Shown: one piece after another, positions 24,295 through 33,287 of the stretch
How the letters are laid out: every line of letters starts with the position of its first letter
Numbering within the stretch: the first letter of the stretch is position 1
Assembly: GCA_937902985.1 (NCBI GenBank)
Contig: CALFNG010000476.1
Span: 1 to 58,819 of the forward strand
Source: an uncultured Myxococcales bacterium
GTDB taxonomy: Bacteria > Myxococcota_A > Polyangia > Polyangiales > Polyangiaceae
Reading direction: 5' to 3'
DNA length: 58,819 nt
Notes under the pieces: model-generated
Databases searched by the model: none
The model's input: only the letters and a program-made list of their open reading frames with translations
What the model was told of the DNA's origin: nothing
Translations under genes and position numbers: made by a program

Positions 24295-26407
24295 GCGCCG
24301 GAGCTCCGGCGTCGCGCACGCCAGCGTCGCTGGCGCCACCGCCGCCACCATGGCACGCGCTCGCGTACTTGCTCGTCTCGAAGACCCGCGCGCCCCAGTC
24401 GAAGTCTTCGGGCACGCAGGTGTCGCGGTCGTCGTTCGGCGACACGGTCTCGATGAACACCTGCGCCCGGTGGGCCTCGGAGTCCGGCACGCGCGCCGTC
24501 ATCTCGCCCGAGGGGACGACGTCGCGCAAAAACTCGGGGTTGAGGTCACGGATGCGCAACGTGCTCGTGTGCGCGGCGCGCGCGATGAGGCTCAGACGGA
24601 CGCCCGGCTTTACGATGATCTCGGCCGTGCTCTCGAGACGCTTGCCGTCGTGGCTGAAGTCGAGCCGAGTGAGGTTCTCGAGGATGAGCGCGTACGCCTC
24701 GATGGCGGGCACGTACCCGGCCGTCTCGTCGGGCAAGAGGTTCGCGTCGACGAGATCCCAGAAGCCCACGTCGCCGCCGACGCGGACGATGCGGCCCATG
24801 AGCCCGTAGGGCCCCATGTTGTAAGCGGCGAGCGCGAGATCCCAGGCGCCGACCTCGCGCCGGAGATCGGTCAAGAAGTGGACGCCGGCATCCGTGGCCT
24901 TGACCGAGTTGAGCCGCTCGTCGATCTCCCCGTCGACGACCTTGAGCCCGTAAGCGCGCGCCGACTCGGGCATGAACTGCCAGAGGCCCCGCGCGCCCGT
25001 GGGCGACGTGGCGAGCGGATCGCACCCGCTCTCCTGGTAGACGACGCCGATGAGCCAGAGGGGCGCGCCGTATTTCTCGAGGGTGCTCTCGAAGATGTCG
25101 GCGTACGCGCTGCACGTGAAGAGCATCCCCTGGAAGCGCGCACGGCCCGCGATGTTCTTCGTGTTGTAATCGAAGACGCCGCGCACGGTCGCGTTGTCGT
25201 GCAGCGGAAAGTCGCGCGGCACCTTGAGGCGCTGCAGCCACATCGAGAGCGGACCGTCGCTCTTGCCGTGCACGAGCACGCCAGCGTCGACGAGATCGAT
25301 GGCCTCGCGCGAGTAAGGCGTCCAGCCGTGCCCGCAGGTGCTCGGATCCTGGATGCACCGCGCGGCGAGGTGGCTCTGGAGATCGAGCAGGGCCCTCAGC
25401 TCGGGGGACTCTTGCCCGAGGGCGTGGACCTTGGTCGACATCTCCTCGATCGGAACGGGCACCGGGGCCGAGAGGTTCACGGCGCCATCGGGGAGGGAGA
25501 CCGCCACGGCCGACGCGTCGGCCGGCGCCGGCGCCTGAGCGTCGATCCCGACGTTCGTCGTGGAGGAGCGCGCCTTGAGCGCGAAAACGACGCCGACCCC
25601 GATGACGAGCGTAAGCGCGGCCAGGCCGATCGCGACCGCGATTCGCAATCCGCGCTGTCGCGAGCTTCCGGTGTTTGAAGTCCGCCGGTCGCCGGGCGAC
25701 GACGGCCATCGGCTCCTGTGCCTGAGGCCCTGGGAGACCCCCGGAGGAGCGAACTGCGGCGCGCGGGGCGACTGAGACTTGCGCTTGGAGAGGCCCAGAA
25801 CGCCGGAGGGCGACGAGCCCGAGTCGCCGGGATGGGCCGCGGCCGCTTGCTTCTTGCCGAACGCCCGAAACCCGAAGAGCGCGGCTCCCGGGGGTGTCGG
25901 CGCGTCCGAGCCCGGAGGCGTCGGCGTGCCCGGACGGCCTGCCGCGGGCCTCTGAGCAGCGGGAACCCCGGCGGCGGGCCGAACGTTCGCCGCGCTCACG
26001 ACCGTGCCTGCGAAGGGGACCTGGGGAGGGTCGGCGAGCTTCACCGTCGCGCCGAACGGCGAGTCCATCCGCACGGTAGGCGGGTTCTCGTTCGGCGCCG
26101 TAGCCGGCGTGACGGGCCCCGGCGCCATCGGCGTCGCCAACAGGGAGCTCAAGACGTCGCGGAGCGCCTGATCCGAATACGACGCCGCCTGTTCGACGCG
26201 CGCGAAGAGGCTCGAGAGGTCCGTCCACCGACGAAACTCGCAATCCGATCGCAGCGACGCGGCTTCACGCCCGACGGCCGTCCGCTCGGTGGCGGCGCCG
26301 GTGGAGCGCCAGACCTGCTCCTGCCACTGAATGAGGCGCCGCCGAAGGTCGGCACGAAACGCGGCCTCCGAGTCGGCTCCAGGACCGCCCGACGCGCCCA
26401 TCGTCAT
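24281..26407 (-). CDS. Membrane-anchored lytic transglycosylase (SLT-type) in the T6SS operon
   Basis: A 708-residue protein. Residues 1-250 are cytoplasmic and mostly Pro/Ala/Ser-rich. One membrane helix lies at about 254-278 (IAVAIGLAALTLVIGVGVVF), and the rest faces the periplasm. The SLT domain lies at about 430-560, with catalytic glutamate E459 in VYQESGCDPLATSPTGARG, the LWQFMPESARAYGL motif and AAYNMGP. A region near 600-660 (AHTSTLRIRDLNPEFL) looks LysM-like. It should cut glycan strands in peptidoglycan, probably to let the T6SS cross the wall. The long N-terminal cytoplasmic arm is unusual for an SLT enzyme and could bind the secretion machinery. It is the first gene of a minus-strand group with the sheath-like and helical proteins. 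Either of two nearby ATGs (26407, 26401) may be used. Confidence 0.85.
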   Translation of the reverse strand: MTMGASGGPGADSEAAFRADLRRRLIQWQEQVWRSTGAATERTAVGREAASLRSDCEFRRWTDLSSLFARVEQAASYSDQALRDVLSSLLATPMAPGPVTPATAPNENPPTVRMDSPFGATVKLADPPQVPFAGTVVSAANVRPAAGVPAAQRPAAGRPGTPTPPGSDAPTPPGAALFGFRAFGKKQAAAAHPGDSGSSPSGVLGLSKRKSQSPRAPQFAPPGVSQGLRHRSRWPSSPGDRRTSNTGSSRQRGLRIAVAIGLAALTLVIGVGVVFALKARSSTTNVGIDAQAPAPADASAVAVSLPDGAVNLSAPVPVPIEEMSTKVHALGQESPELRALLDLQSHLAARCIQDPSTCGHGWTPYSREAIDLVDAGVLVHGKSDGPLSMWLQRLKVPRDFPLHDNATVRGVFDYNTKNIAGRARFQGMLFTCSAYADIFESTLEKYGAPLWLIGVVYQESGCDPLATSPTGARGLWQFMPESARAYGLKVVDGEIDERLNSVKATDAGVHFLTDLRREVGAWDLALAAYNMGPYGLMGRIVRVGGDVGFWDLVDANLLPDETAGYVPAIEAYALILENLTRLDFSHDGKRLESTAEIIVKPGVRLSLIARAAHTSTLRIRDLNPEFLRDVVPSGEMTARVPDSEAHRAQVFIETVSPNDDRDTCVPEDFDWGARVFETSKYASACHGGGGGASDAGVRDAGAPAHAKP

Positions 26408-26486
26408 GAAAACATACCATGTGGGCAGCGCGTCGAAGCTCGAACTGTCGCGACTTTCGAGGCGACACCCGCGGGCCCGCGGCCGA

Positions 26487-27944
26487 TCACCGTCGCGCTA
26501 CGTTCCAGGACTTCTCGGCGCCCGCGGGCGGCAAACCGGTTTCCGCGCGCCACTCGTCGTAGGCGTGGAGGACGTCGGTCGCGAGCGAGGTGCCGACTTG
26601 CGTGTAGCCGGGTCGGGTCAGGTGCATGCGGTCGGGCTGGGCGCGAGGCGACGCCTCGGACGCCCAGGCGGCCATGCTGCCGGGGCCGCCCATCGCCTCG
26701 ATCTGATCGTAGAACGCGCACCCGGCCGCCCGCGCGACCCGGCGCTGCGTGGCGGCGATCTCGAGAATGCGCGGCACCGTGCGGTAGCCGTGCGTTCCCC
26801 GCGTCCACCGGGCCAGATCCGGCGGGCCGAGGAGCATGCAGGCGGCGCCAGGGGCGGCGCGTGACACCCGGCCGAGGATGTCGACCAGGCCGCGCTCGTA
26901 CGTCGGGTCATCGAGCTTCTCGTCGACCGCTTCGTTCGTGCCGTAAGCGAGCACGACCAGAGACGGCGCCTGGTGTCGGACCTGCTCGTCGAAGTGATCT
27001 TCGCTGAGGCGCAGCTGGGTGAAGATCTCCGCGCCGTTGATGCCGAGCGCGTCGACCACGACCCCTGCCTGCGGGCGGTCGAGCGTCATTCCGAAGACAC
27101 GGACAATGCCGTCGCCCACGGTGCGAACGTCGATCTGGTGAGGGGCGTCCGGGGTGTCGAAAGCGGCGAACCCGGAGCCGGCCTGGCCCGATGCGGTCCG
27201 CGTCGAAACGCGCCCGGCGCGCGCGCCGTCGACGAACACATCGAAGCTGCCGCCGAGGGCCTGTTGAAGGTACGCGATCTCGAAGCGCGAGAAGCGCGGC
27301 CCGATCGACGTCCAGGCCTGGGCGCCGCCGGTGCCCGCTCCGATCCCCACGCCGAGCAAGCCGAAGTCGCCATCGCCCCCAGAGGTTGCGTAGCCCACGG
27401 TGCGGCGCGTCCTCTGTGGTTCGAACTCGGCGCTCATCCCGCAGCCGCGGATGCCGTCCTGGACGTAGTTCTTCCACGGCAAGCCGAGCGAGACGAAGCC
27501 GCGGCCGCCGTCACCGAAGCGGGTCTGCATGATGCGACGAAAGGCCGACGTACCCATGTCGCTCGCCGTGTGCGAGTCGCCGAACTGCAAGATGCGAACG
27601 TCTTCGTGGCCGCGCCGTCCGTCGACGCCGGCGTCGAGACCGGCGAGCCGCTCGAAGAGATGGGCGAGGCGATCGGGGCTCTCGAGGTGTCCGATCGCGG
27701 CCGACGCGAGCAGCGGCCCGTTGCCTGTCGCCCCGGCGGCCACCACCGCGCCGTTGACCGCCACGACGTTCGACCCGCCCGCGGGCTGGACCAGCGAGAC
27801 GGGCTGCGTCCTGTCGATCCGTGGCGCCGAGGCGAGATCGCCGAAGGGCTCCCTGACCTGCGCGCCGCCCTCACTGCAGGCCGCCACGAGCGAGACCAGA
27901 GCCAGAAGCGATGGTAGGCGCACGGTAGACTTGAATCGTGACAT
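26487..27944 (-). CDS. SGNH/GDSL-family hydrolase lipoprotein
   Basis: A 485-residue secreted lipoprotein: signal peptide LPSLLALVSLVAAC with the lipidated Cys at 23, followed by a Ser/Gly/Pro linker. The SGNH esterase blocks are present: ILQFGDSHTASD with the nucleophile S124, a Gly-rich insertion, LVVLAYGTNEAVDE for the oxyanion Asn, and DRMHLTRPGY with the Asp-x-x-His pair. The layout resembles two-domain SGNH enzymes thought to act on O-acetyl groups of peptidoglycan or polysaccharide. Its substrate is not known. It lies 79 bp upstream (on the same strand) of the transglycosylase, so the two wall enzymes could be expressed together, although each may have its own promoter. Confidence 0.86.
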   Translation of the reverse strand: MSRFKSTVRLPSLLALVSLVAACSEGGAQVREPFGDLASAPRIDRTQPVSLVQPAGGSNVVAVNGAVVAAGATGNGPLLASAAIGHLESPDRLAHLFERLAGLDAGVDGRRGHEDVRILQFGDSHTASDMGTSAFRRIMQTRFGDGGRGFVSLGLPWKNYVQDGIRGCGMSAEFEPQRTRRTVGYATSGGDGDFGLLGVGIGAGTGGAQAWTSIGPRFSRFEIAYLQQALGGSFDVFVDGARAGRVSTRTASGQAGSGFAAFDTPDAPHQIDVRTVGDGIVRVFGMTLDRPQAGVVVDALGINGAEIFTQLRLSEDHFDEQVRHQAPSLVVLAYGTNEAVDEKLDDPTYERGLVDILGRVSRAAPGAACMLLGPPDLARWTRGTHGYRTVPRILEIAATQRRVARAAGCAFYDQIEAMGGPGSMAAWASEASPRAQPDRMHLTRPGYTQVGTSLATDVLHAYDEWRAETGLPPAGAEKSWNVARR

Positions 27945-28290
27945 GCAGATGCGAAGCCAGGCAAATCCCTCGCGGCAGAAAAGCGCGCCATCGATTAGGG
28001 TCCCGCCCCGGGTGGCCGCTTTCCCTCTATCGCCGCAGCTCCGCCCTCGCCTCCGACGCCCTGGCCCCGGCCGGCGCTCCCGCCATTTCCCTGTCCCTGG
28101 TGGTCACCGCCGTCTCCTGCGCCCTCTCCCGCCGGCGCTCTTCACGGGCGGCGGCCATGGCCTTGTGAACCTGGGGTGTGGGCTTGGGGAGCCCGCCCGG
28201 CCCGACGGTTCAGTCAGCCCGGGGGGAAACGATCCGGGCTCATCGTCAGGGCCGTCTTCGCCCCCGTCTTCGCCCCCGCCCGCGCTCCCC
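27945..28290. other. Gene-free C-rich divergent region
   Basis: A stretch of about 345 bp between the divergent SGNH lipoprotein and the small membrane protein. It is extremely C/G-skewed, and the open frames across it are Pro/Ser/Arg-rich with no start signals. It should hold promoters for both genes, but I see no clear motif. The small membrane protein gene could start earlier, at a GTG at 28165, in which case part of this stretch is coding. Confidence 0.4.
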
Positions 28291-28758
28291 TTGCCGTGGG
28301 CCCGGCGGGCGCGGGTGGGCTTTGCCGCGGCGTGGATCCTGGGCCAAGCAATGCTCGTTCTAACGGCGGCCACGCGCCCCGATCACATCTTCGGCTTCCG
28401 GATGTTCCCCGAAGCGTCGACGCTGGAGATCCGTCTCTGGCGAGACACGAATGCGGGGGCCGTGGTCGCGGTGCGAGGGGACTGGAGCGCCCGCAGCGCG
28501 ACGGGGCAGCTCCGGCACTTCTCGTGGCGCGATCGGGTGCGCGATCCGGTGCTCGGGACCGTCGATGCGCGCGTCTTTGCGTCGTACGGGGTCGATGCGC
28601 AGCTCGCGCGCCTCGGGCACGCGCTCGACGACGTCGCCGATCACATCGCCGACGACGCCGAGACTCGCCGGCTCCGTGCCGAAGTGATCGTGCGAAAGAA
28701 CGGCGGCGCCCCCGTGCGCGTCGAGCTCGCGAGCCACGCGCGGAGCGTCTCCGAGTGA
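28291..28758 (+). CDS. Small membrane-anchored protein of unknown function paired with HTTM gene
   Basis: About 155 residues. One hydrophobic segment near the start (VGFAAAWILGQAMLVLTAAT) is followed by a soluble domain with FGFRMFPEAST, WSARSATGQLRHFSWRDRV and DDAETRRLRAEVIVRKNG. The family is not named, but this gene type recurs beside HTTM proteins in related bacteria. The start is uncertain: TTG at 28291 gives a basic stretch before the membrane helix, GTG at 28315 shortens it, and the frame is open much further upstream through a Pro-rich region. The gene ends 31 bp before the HTTM gene on the same strand, so the two are likely one operon. Confidence 0.65.
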   Translation: MPWARRARVGFAAAWILGQAMLVLTAATRPDHIFGFRMFPEASTLEIRLWRDTNAGAVVAVRGDWSARSATGQLRHFSWRDRVRDPVLGTVDARVFASYGVDAQLARLGHALDDVADHIADDAETRRLRAEVIVRKNGGAPVRVELASHARSVSE

Positions 28759-28789
28759 GCGGGCCGAGCGGGCGGCGACCGGGCCGGCG

Positions 28790-29980
28790 GTGATCGACTC
28801 CCTTCGCCGCTGGCGCGACGAGACGGGGGACACCCACGCCCTCGGCGCCGCGCGCGTGGTCCTCGGCCTCTTGCTCCTCGAAGCCGCCTGGCGCGCCGGC
28901 GCCGAGCTCCGCCGTGGATACTTCGGCGACGCGTTCCACTGGCCCATCGTGCCGGAAGCGCTCGTTCCCTCGTCGCATGCCTACGCGGCGATCCTCGTCG
29001 CCCTGGGCGCTCTGGCGGGCCTCGTCGTTCTCGGGGTCGCGGCGCGGCCGGCGCTCTTCGCGACCGCCGCATTGAGCACCTACGTGCTCCTCTGTGACCG
29101 CGTTCAGTTTCATCACAACCGGTGGGCGATGGCCTGCTACGCCCTCCTCTTGTCGCTCTCGCCCTGCGACGGCTGCTACGCGCTGGCCGCCCGGCGGAGC
29201 GGCTCGCGGGTTGGCTCGCCTGCTCGGTCGCGCGGCCCCTCGCAGGTCCGCTCGCGCGTCGGGCCCCTCTGGGCCGCGCGCCTCGCGCAGGTTCAGGTCT
29301 CGATCATCTACTTCGCGTCGGGCGGCTCGAAGTTCTTCGACCCCGACTGGCGCGACGGCCGCGTCCTCGCGACGCGAATGGCGCTTTACGGGCAGAACGC
29401 GATCGAGGCCGGCGTCCCGGCGCGCATCGTCGCCTGGTTCGGCGACCCCGGCGTCGCGAGCGGCCTCGCGAAGCTGGCCATCGCGACGGAGCTCTTTCTC
29501 GGCGTCGGCCTGTGGCTCCGCCGCGATCGGGCGTTCGCGCTCTGGTGGGGGGTCTGGTTTCACCTGACGATCGAGGCCACGAGCCGCGTCGAGGGATTCA
29601 CCTGGCTCACCCTGGCGATGTACGGCCTCTTCGCAACCCCCGACGTGGGCTCGCGAAGGTTAACGTACGACCCCGCGAGCCCTTTCGAGCGAATCGTCGC
29701 GCGCGCCGTCTCTCGTCTCGATTGGCTCGCCCGGTTCGACATCGAAGCGGCGCCGCGCGAAGCCGGCGCGGGGGGAATCGCCGGCGCCCCCGCCCGCGGG
29801 ATTCAGGGCCTCGTCGTCGTCGATCGAGACGGGCGCGCTCGGGGCGGCCTTGAGGCGCTCGCCACCATCGCGCGCGCCACCCCTCTACTCTTTCCATCAT
29901 GGGTGCCCCTCGCGGCGCTGGCGCGGGGGCGAACTCTGCTAGCATTGGCGAGTATGCCGGCCCGCCCCCGCGGCGGGTGA
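28790..29980 (+). CDS. HTTM (vitamin-K-carboxylase-like) integral membrane protein
   Basis: A 396-residue protein with a GTG start at 28790. Several hydrophobic segments are visible (AARVVLGLLLLEAAW, AYAAILVALGALAGLVVLGV, LFATAALSTYVLL). It also has HTTM-type blocks: RVQFHHNRWAMACYALLLSL, a central QVSIIYFASGGSKFFDPDW, and LWWGVWFHLTIEATSRV. HTTM proteins share the membrane core of vitamin-K gamma-glutamyl carboxylase, but most bacterial members have no known substrate. The C-terminal 90 residues carry a short strand-rich region (IQGLVVVDRDGRARGG) like a DUF393/thioredoxin-type tail, seen in some relatives. The partner is probably the small membrane protein upstream. A 32-bp gap separates it from the next lipoprotein gene. 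Confidence 0.82.
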   Translation: MIDSLRRWRDETGDTHALGAARVVLGLLLLEAAWRAGAELRRGYFGDAFHWPIVPEALVPSSHAYAAILVALGALAGLVVLGVAARPALFATAALSTYVLLCDRVQFHHNRWAMACYALLLSLSPCDGCYALAARRSGSRVGSPARSRGPSQVRSRVGPLWAARLAQVQVSIIYFASGGSKFFDPDWRDGRVLATRMALYGQNAIEAGVPARIVAWFGDPGVASGLAKLAIATELFLGVGLWLRRDRAFALWWGVWFHLTIEATSRVEGFTWLTLAMYGLFATPDVGSRRLTYDPASPFERIVARAVSRLDWLARFDIEAAPREAGAGGIAGAPARGIQGLVVVDRDGRARGGLEALATIARATPLLFPSWVPLAALARGRTLLALASMPARPRGG

Positions 29981-30012
29981 GCGGCGGACGTCGATTGCAA
30001 GGGAGGCACGCC

Positions 30013-32421
30013 GTGGCGAAACCGGAACGGGGCACGCGTCGGATGGCTCGCGCCCTCGTTGTATTGTCGCTCGCCCTCGCGACCGTCTCCGCGTGTTTCA
30101 GCGGAAGTACGAATACGTCTCTCGACAATCCATCACCGCTCCCCGACGGGTCGATGCCATCGGCCGATGACGCCGGCGTTGACGACGGACCCCCCGTCGA
30201 CGCCACGAAGCCTGCCGACGAGACCTCGCCCCCGCCGGTGGGTCCCGTCGACGGCGCTCCGGATGCGCCCGTGGTCCCGCTCGTCACGTTCACGGTCGGC
30301 GGAACCGTCATCGGTCTCGTGGGAACGGACCTCGTTCTCTCGAACGGCGCCGACAAAGTCACGGTCAATGCCAACGGCGAGTTCACTTTCCCGATCAAAG
30401 TGGCGAGTGGCGCCGCGTTCGACATCGAAGTTCAGACGAATCCAACGGCGCCCGTCCAGACATGCAGCGTCAGCGGCGGAACCGGAACGGTCGGCGCCGG
30501 GGCCGTGACCAGCGTAGTCGTCAACTGCGCGACGAACACATACGTCATCGGGGGGACGGTCGAGAACCTCGCCGGTTCCGGCCTCGTGCTCTTCAACGGC
30601 GCCGACTCGGTGTCGATCACCGCCAGGGGCGGGTTCGCGTTCACGATGCCCGTCGCGAGCGGGGGCTCCTACGCAGTGACGGTCGGCACCCAGCCCACCC
30701 GGCCCAGCCAGACGTGCACCGTCACTGCCGGGAGCGGCTCGGTGAGCCGCGCCAACGTGACCAGCGTCGACGTCGCGTGCACCACCAATACGTATCCCGT
30801 CGACGGAACGGTGTCCGGGCTGAGCGGCGCCGGGCTGACGCTGGAGCTCCAGGACGGCAACGGGACGCCGCTCTCGACGGCTACCGTCGCCGCGTCGGCG
30901 ACGACGTTCTCGTTCCCCACGTCCATCGCGAGCGGAGCCGCATACAAGGTCGTCGTTCAGGCCCAGCCCACTCGGCCGACCCAGGTTTGCCTGGTGACCA
31001 GCGGCGCGACCGGAACGGTCACCACCGCTGACCCCAGCGTCGCCGTGAGCTGCCAGACCACCAGGTTCACGGTGGGCGGAACGATCACGGGGCTCGCAGG
31101 GGCGGGGCTCGTTCTCTCGAACAATGGCGGCGATCTCCTGAGCGTGGCGGCTGGCGCCAGCTCGTTCACGTTCGCGACCTCGGTGCGCAGCGGCCGAGCG
31201 TTCGACGTCGAAGTGGCAACGTCCCCGACGGGCCCCACGCAGTCGTGCTCCGTCGCCGGGAACGTCGGAACCGTGGGCAGCGGCCCCGTGACGACCGTCG
31301 CGGTCAACTGCGGAACGAACGCGTTCGGCATCTCGGGCAGCGTGGCGAACCTCGACGGCGGCGGTCTCCAGCTCTCCGACGGCACGGACACGATCTCCGT
31401 GACGTCGGGGACGTTCTCGTTCCCGGCCGTCGCCAGCGGGACGCCGTACACCATCGCCGTCACGCAGCAGCCGTCGAGCCCCACGCAGACCTGCAACGTG
31501 ACGGCCGGCGGCACCGGAACGATCGGCGGCGCGCCCGTGACCGGCGTCACCCTGAGCTGCACGACGAAGACCTTCCCGATCTCCGTCTCGGTCAACGGCC
31601 TGTCGGGGAGCAAGACGGCGCTGACGGTCGACGACGGGGTCGACGCGGTGGATCTCTTCGCCGACGGGACCACGCAGCTGCCGACGCCCCTCGCCAGCGG
31701 CACGAGCTACACGCTCACGTTCACGCAGCCCACCATGCCCTGGAAGACATGCTCGGTGACGACCGGGAATGGAGCGGGCACCGTGGGAAGTACGGCCATC
31801 TCCGTCGGGATCACGTGCACCCTCAACACGTCGAAGCTCGTCGCGACGGTCACGGGCCTCAGCGCCCCGCAGAACGCGCTGCAGGTCAGCGATGGTGTCG
31901 ACACGCTCCAGTTCTCGGCTAACGGGAGGATGGCGTTCCCGACGGCGATCTCGAGCGGCGACAGCTACGCGATCACCATCACGAACCCGACCGGCCCCAA
32001 CCAGAAGTGCGTGGTCACGAACGGGAACGCGAGCGGCACGGTCACGAGCGGCGGCACGGTGGCGATCGCCATCGCGTGCACCTCGGACATCACGGTCATC
32101 GTCTGGGGTCAGACCGGCGGCTGCGACGCGTTCACCCTCAGCGACGGGACCGGCCAGGCGTGCGATCTCACGGCGTCGGTGACCGGCGGAAAGCAAACGT
32201 GCGTCTTCGAGTACTCGGCGTCCGCGACGTACGAGATCGACGGCAGCGAGGTGTTCAACTCGAATACCGGCGGGCTCTGCAACTGCTTCCAGTCGAACGT
32301 CGACATGAGCGCCAGCCTGCCGGAGCTCCCCTTCTTGAGCGGCAATGACGGGAGCAACGGCTTCATCTTCGCCAGCGGCGCGAACACCGGAGCCACGACC
32401 GTGTACACGTATTGCCAGTGA
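30013..32421 (+). CDS. Repetitive lipoprotein with seven Cys-paired beta repeats
   Basis: An 802-residue lipoprotein. The start is the GTG at 30013, which has a strong AAGGGAGG ribosome site 8-9 nt upstream; the open frame extends earlier, without signals. A signal peptide follows (ARALVVLSLALATVSAC, lipidated Cys28), then an acidic Pro/Asp linker to residue 90. Seven repeats of about 82-90 residues follow. Each begins like FTVGGTVxGLxGxGLVL and contains FxFPxxVASGxxYxVxV, then QTCxVxxGxGTVxxxxVTxVxVxC with two cysteines likely disulfide-bonded. The last 110 residues differ and contain more Cys. Such repeats occur in secreted proteins of myxobacteria and may be adhesive or structural; no enzyme motif is seen. 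Confidence 0.85.
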   Translation: MAKPERGTRRMARALVVLSLALATVSACFSGSTNTSLDNPSPLPDGSMPSADDAGVDDGPPVDATKPADETSPPPVGPVDGAPDAPVVPLVTFTVGGTVIGLVGTDLVLSNGADKVTVNANGEFTFPIKVASGAAFDIEVQTNPTAPVQTCSVSGGTGTVGAGAVTSVVVNCATNTYVIGGTVENLAGSGLVLFNGADSVSITARGGFAFTMPVASGGSYAVTVGTQPTRPSQTCTVTAGSGSVSRANVTSVDVACTTNTYPVDGTVSGLSGAGLTLELQDGNGTPLSTATVAASATTFSFPTSIASGAAYKVVVQAQPTRPTQVCLVTSGATGTVTTADPSVAVSCQTTRFTVGGTITGLAGAGLVLSNNGGDLLSVAAGASSFTFATSVRSGRAFDVEVATSPTGPTQSCSVAGNVGTVGSGPVTTVAVNCGTNAFGISGSVANLDGGGLQLSDGTDTISVTSGTFSFPAVASGTPYTIAVTQQPSSPTQTCNVTAGGTGTIGGAPVTGVTLSCTTKTFPISVSVNGLSGSKTALTVDDGVDAVDLFADGTTQLPTPLASGTSYTLTFTQPTMPWKTCSVTTGNGAGTVGSTAISVGITCTLNTSKLVATVTGLSAPQNALQVSDGVDTLQFSANGRMAFPTAISSGDSYAITITNPTGPNQKCVVTNGNASGTVTSGGTVAIAIACTSDITVIVWGQTGGCDAFTLSDGTGQACDLTASVTGGKQTCVFEYSASATYEIDGSEVFNSNTGGLCNCFQSNVDMSASLPELPFLSGNDGSNGFIFASGANTGATTVYTYCQ
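30283..32088 (+). repeat. Seven tandem protein-coding repeats (about 250-270 bp each)
   Basis: The seven repeats of the lipoprotein are diverged at DNA level but share the TVxGLxGxGL opening and the paired Cys at fixed spacing. The first five are most alike; repeats 6 and 7 drop the GG after the opening strand. This suggests old duplication followed by divergence, not recent amplification. Confidence 0.8.
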
Positions 32422-32432
32422 GGGGCGGTTCG

Positions 32433-32510
32433 ATGGCGCGTGCGACGCGCGCGGCCCCGATCCGGGCCGCCGTCGCGCTCTTCGTCCTCGGCTCGCACGT
32501 GATGACCTGA
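32433..32510 (+). CDS. Possible 25-residue signal-peptide-like small protein
   Basis: A very short frame starting at ATG 32433, with a GAGGGG ribosome-site match 7 nt upstream, ending at 32510. The peptide is basic at the start and hydrophobic in the middle (AAVALFVLGSHVM), like the beginning of a secreted protein. It begins 11 nt after the stop of the repetitive lipoprotein and could be co-translated, or it could be the remnant of a truncated secreted protein. Nothing else supports it. Confidence 0.25.
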   Translation: MARATRAAPIRAAVALFVLGSHVMT

Positions 32511-32522
32511 TCCCGTCGCCGA

Positions 32523-33119
32523 TCAGTCAGCGAGCCGCCGGACGTGCCGCAAGACCTCTTCGAGCTCGTTGATACCGATCGCCACGTGCGTCTCGCGCAG
32601 GTGGTGGGACGGCACCCAGCGCGCAGCGGACTCGATGTCGGCGCAGGTCTTGAGTTGGAACGACCCGCGGATCAGCCAGTGCAGGCCCGTCAGAAAACCG
32701 TGCAGCGCGCTCGCCCAGAAGCCCGAGCCCTCGACCACGTGGCAGAGGGCCGCGATGTGGCTCGCGTAACGCTTTGTCAGCTGCTGGAGTTGCTCGCGCA
32801 CGTCGGCCGAAGGGAGCGGGGCGTTCTTCCCGATGATGTGAATCGACGAGACGCGCTCGGGGTGCGCTCTCGTGAAAGGCGCCGAGTGCTGATCGAGCGT
32901 ATCGACCAGGGCGCGGGTCGCCTCCGCGGTCCACACGTGGATCGCCACGTTCTTCCACGTGGCTATGACGAGACCGTTCGCGTTGTGAAGCACGTCGATC
33001 TGCCGGCTCTCGCCGGAGCTGGCCGTGCGCCGCTCGCCGTCGTGCGCCGGCGTCGCGGGCTTCGTCGCCGCGGCGTTCGATGGCAGGCCTGCACCGCGGG
33101 AGGTCGGAGACAGAGCCAT
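32523..33119 (-). CDS. STAS/SpoIIAA-like protein of unknown function
   Basis: A 198-residue cytoplasmic protein from ATG 33117-33119. The first 40 residues are Ala/Ser/Thr-rich and probably disordered. After that the pattern is alternating beta and alpha: IDVLHNANGLVIATWKN, VSSIHIIGKNAPLPSADV, CHVVEGSGFWASALHGFLTG and a C-terminal ESAARWVPSHH helix region. This is like the STAS or SEC14-type domains of myxobacterial regulators, but the similarity is by pattern only. It is convergent with the repetitive lipoprotein (101 bp apart) and divergent from the Cys-rich lipoprotein gene (168 bp). Function unknown. Confidence 0.72.
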   Translation of the reverse strand: MALSPTSRGAGLPSNAAATKPATPAHDGERRTASSGESRQIDVLHNANGLVIATWKNVAIHVWTAEATRALVDTLDQHSAPFTRAHPERVSSIHIIGKNAPLPSADVREQLQQLTKRYASHIAALCHVVEGSGFWASALHGFLTGLHWLIRGSFQLKTCADIESAARWVPSHHLRETHVAIGINELEEVLRHVRRLAD

Positions 33120-33287
33120 GATTGCACGATACGCGAGAGACACCCTCCGCGCCCTGCCGGCGATCGCCGCGAAGCGGCGCCAACCGCGTTGTCGAGAGTG
33201 ACAACCAACCGAGGCTAGGGCAGCCTCACTTGCCCGGCGTTCTAGGCGAAAGCCGCGTCTTCTTACGCCCCGTCGTGGGCATGACGC

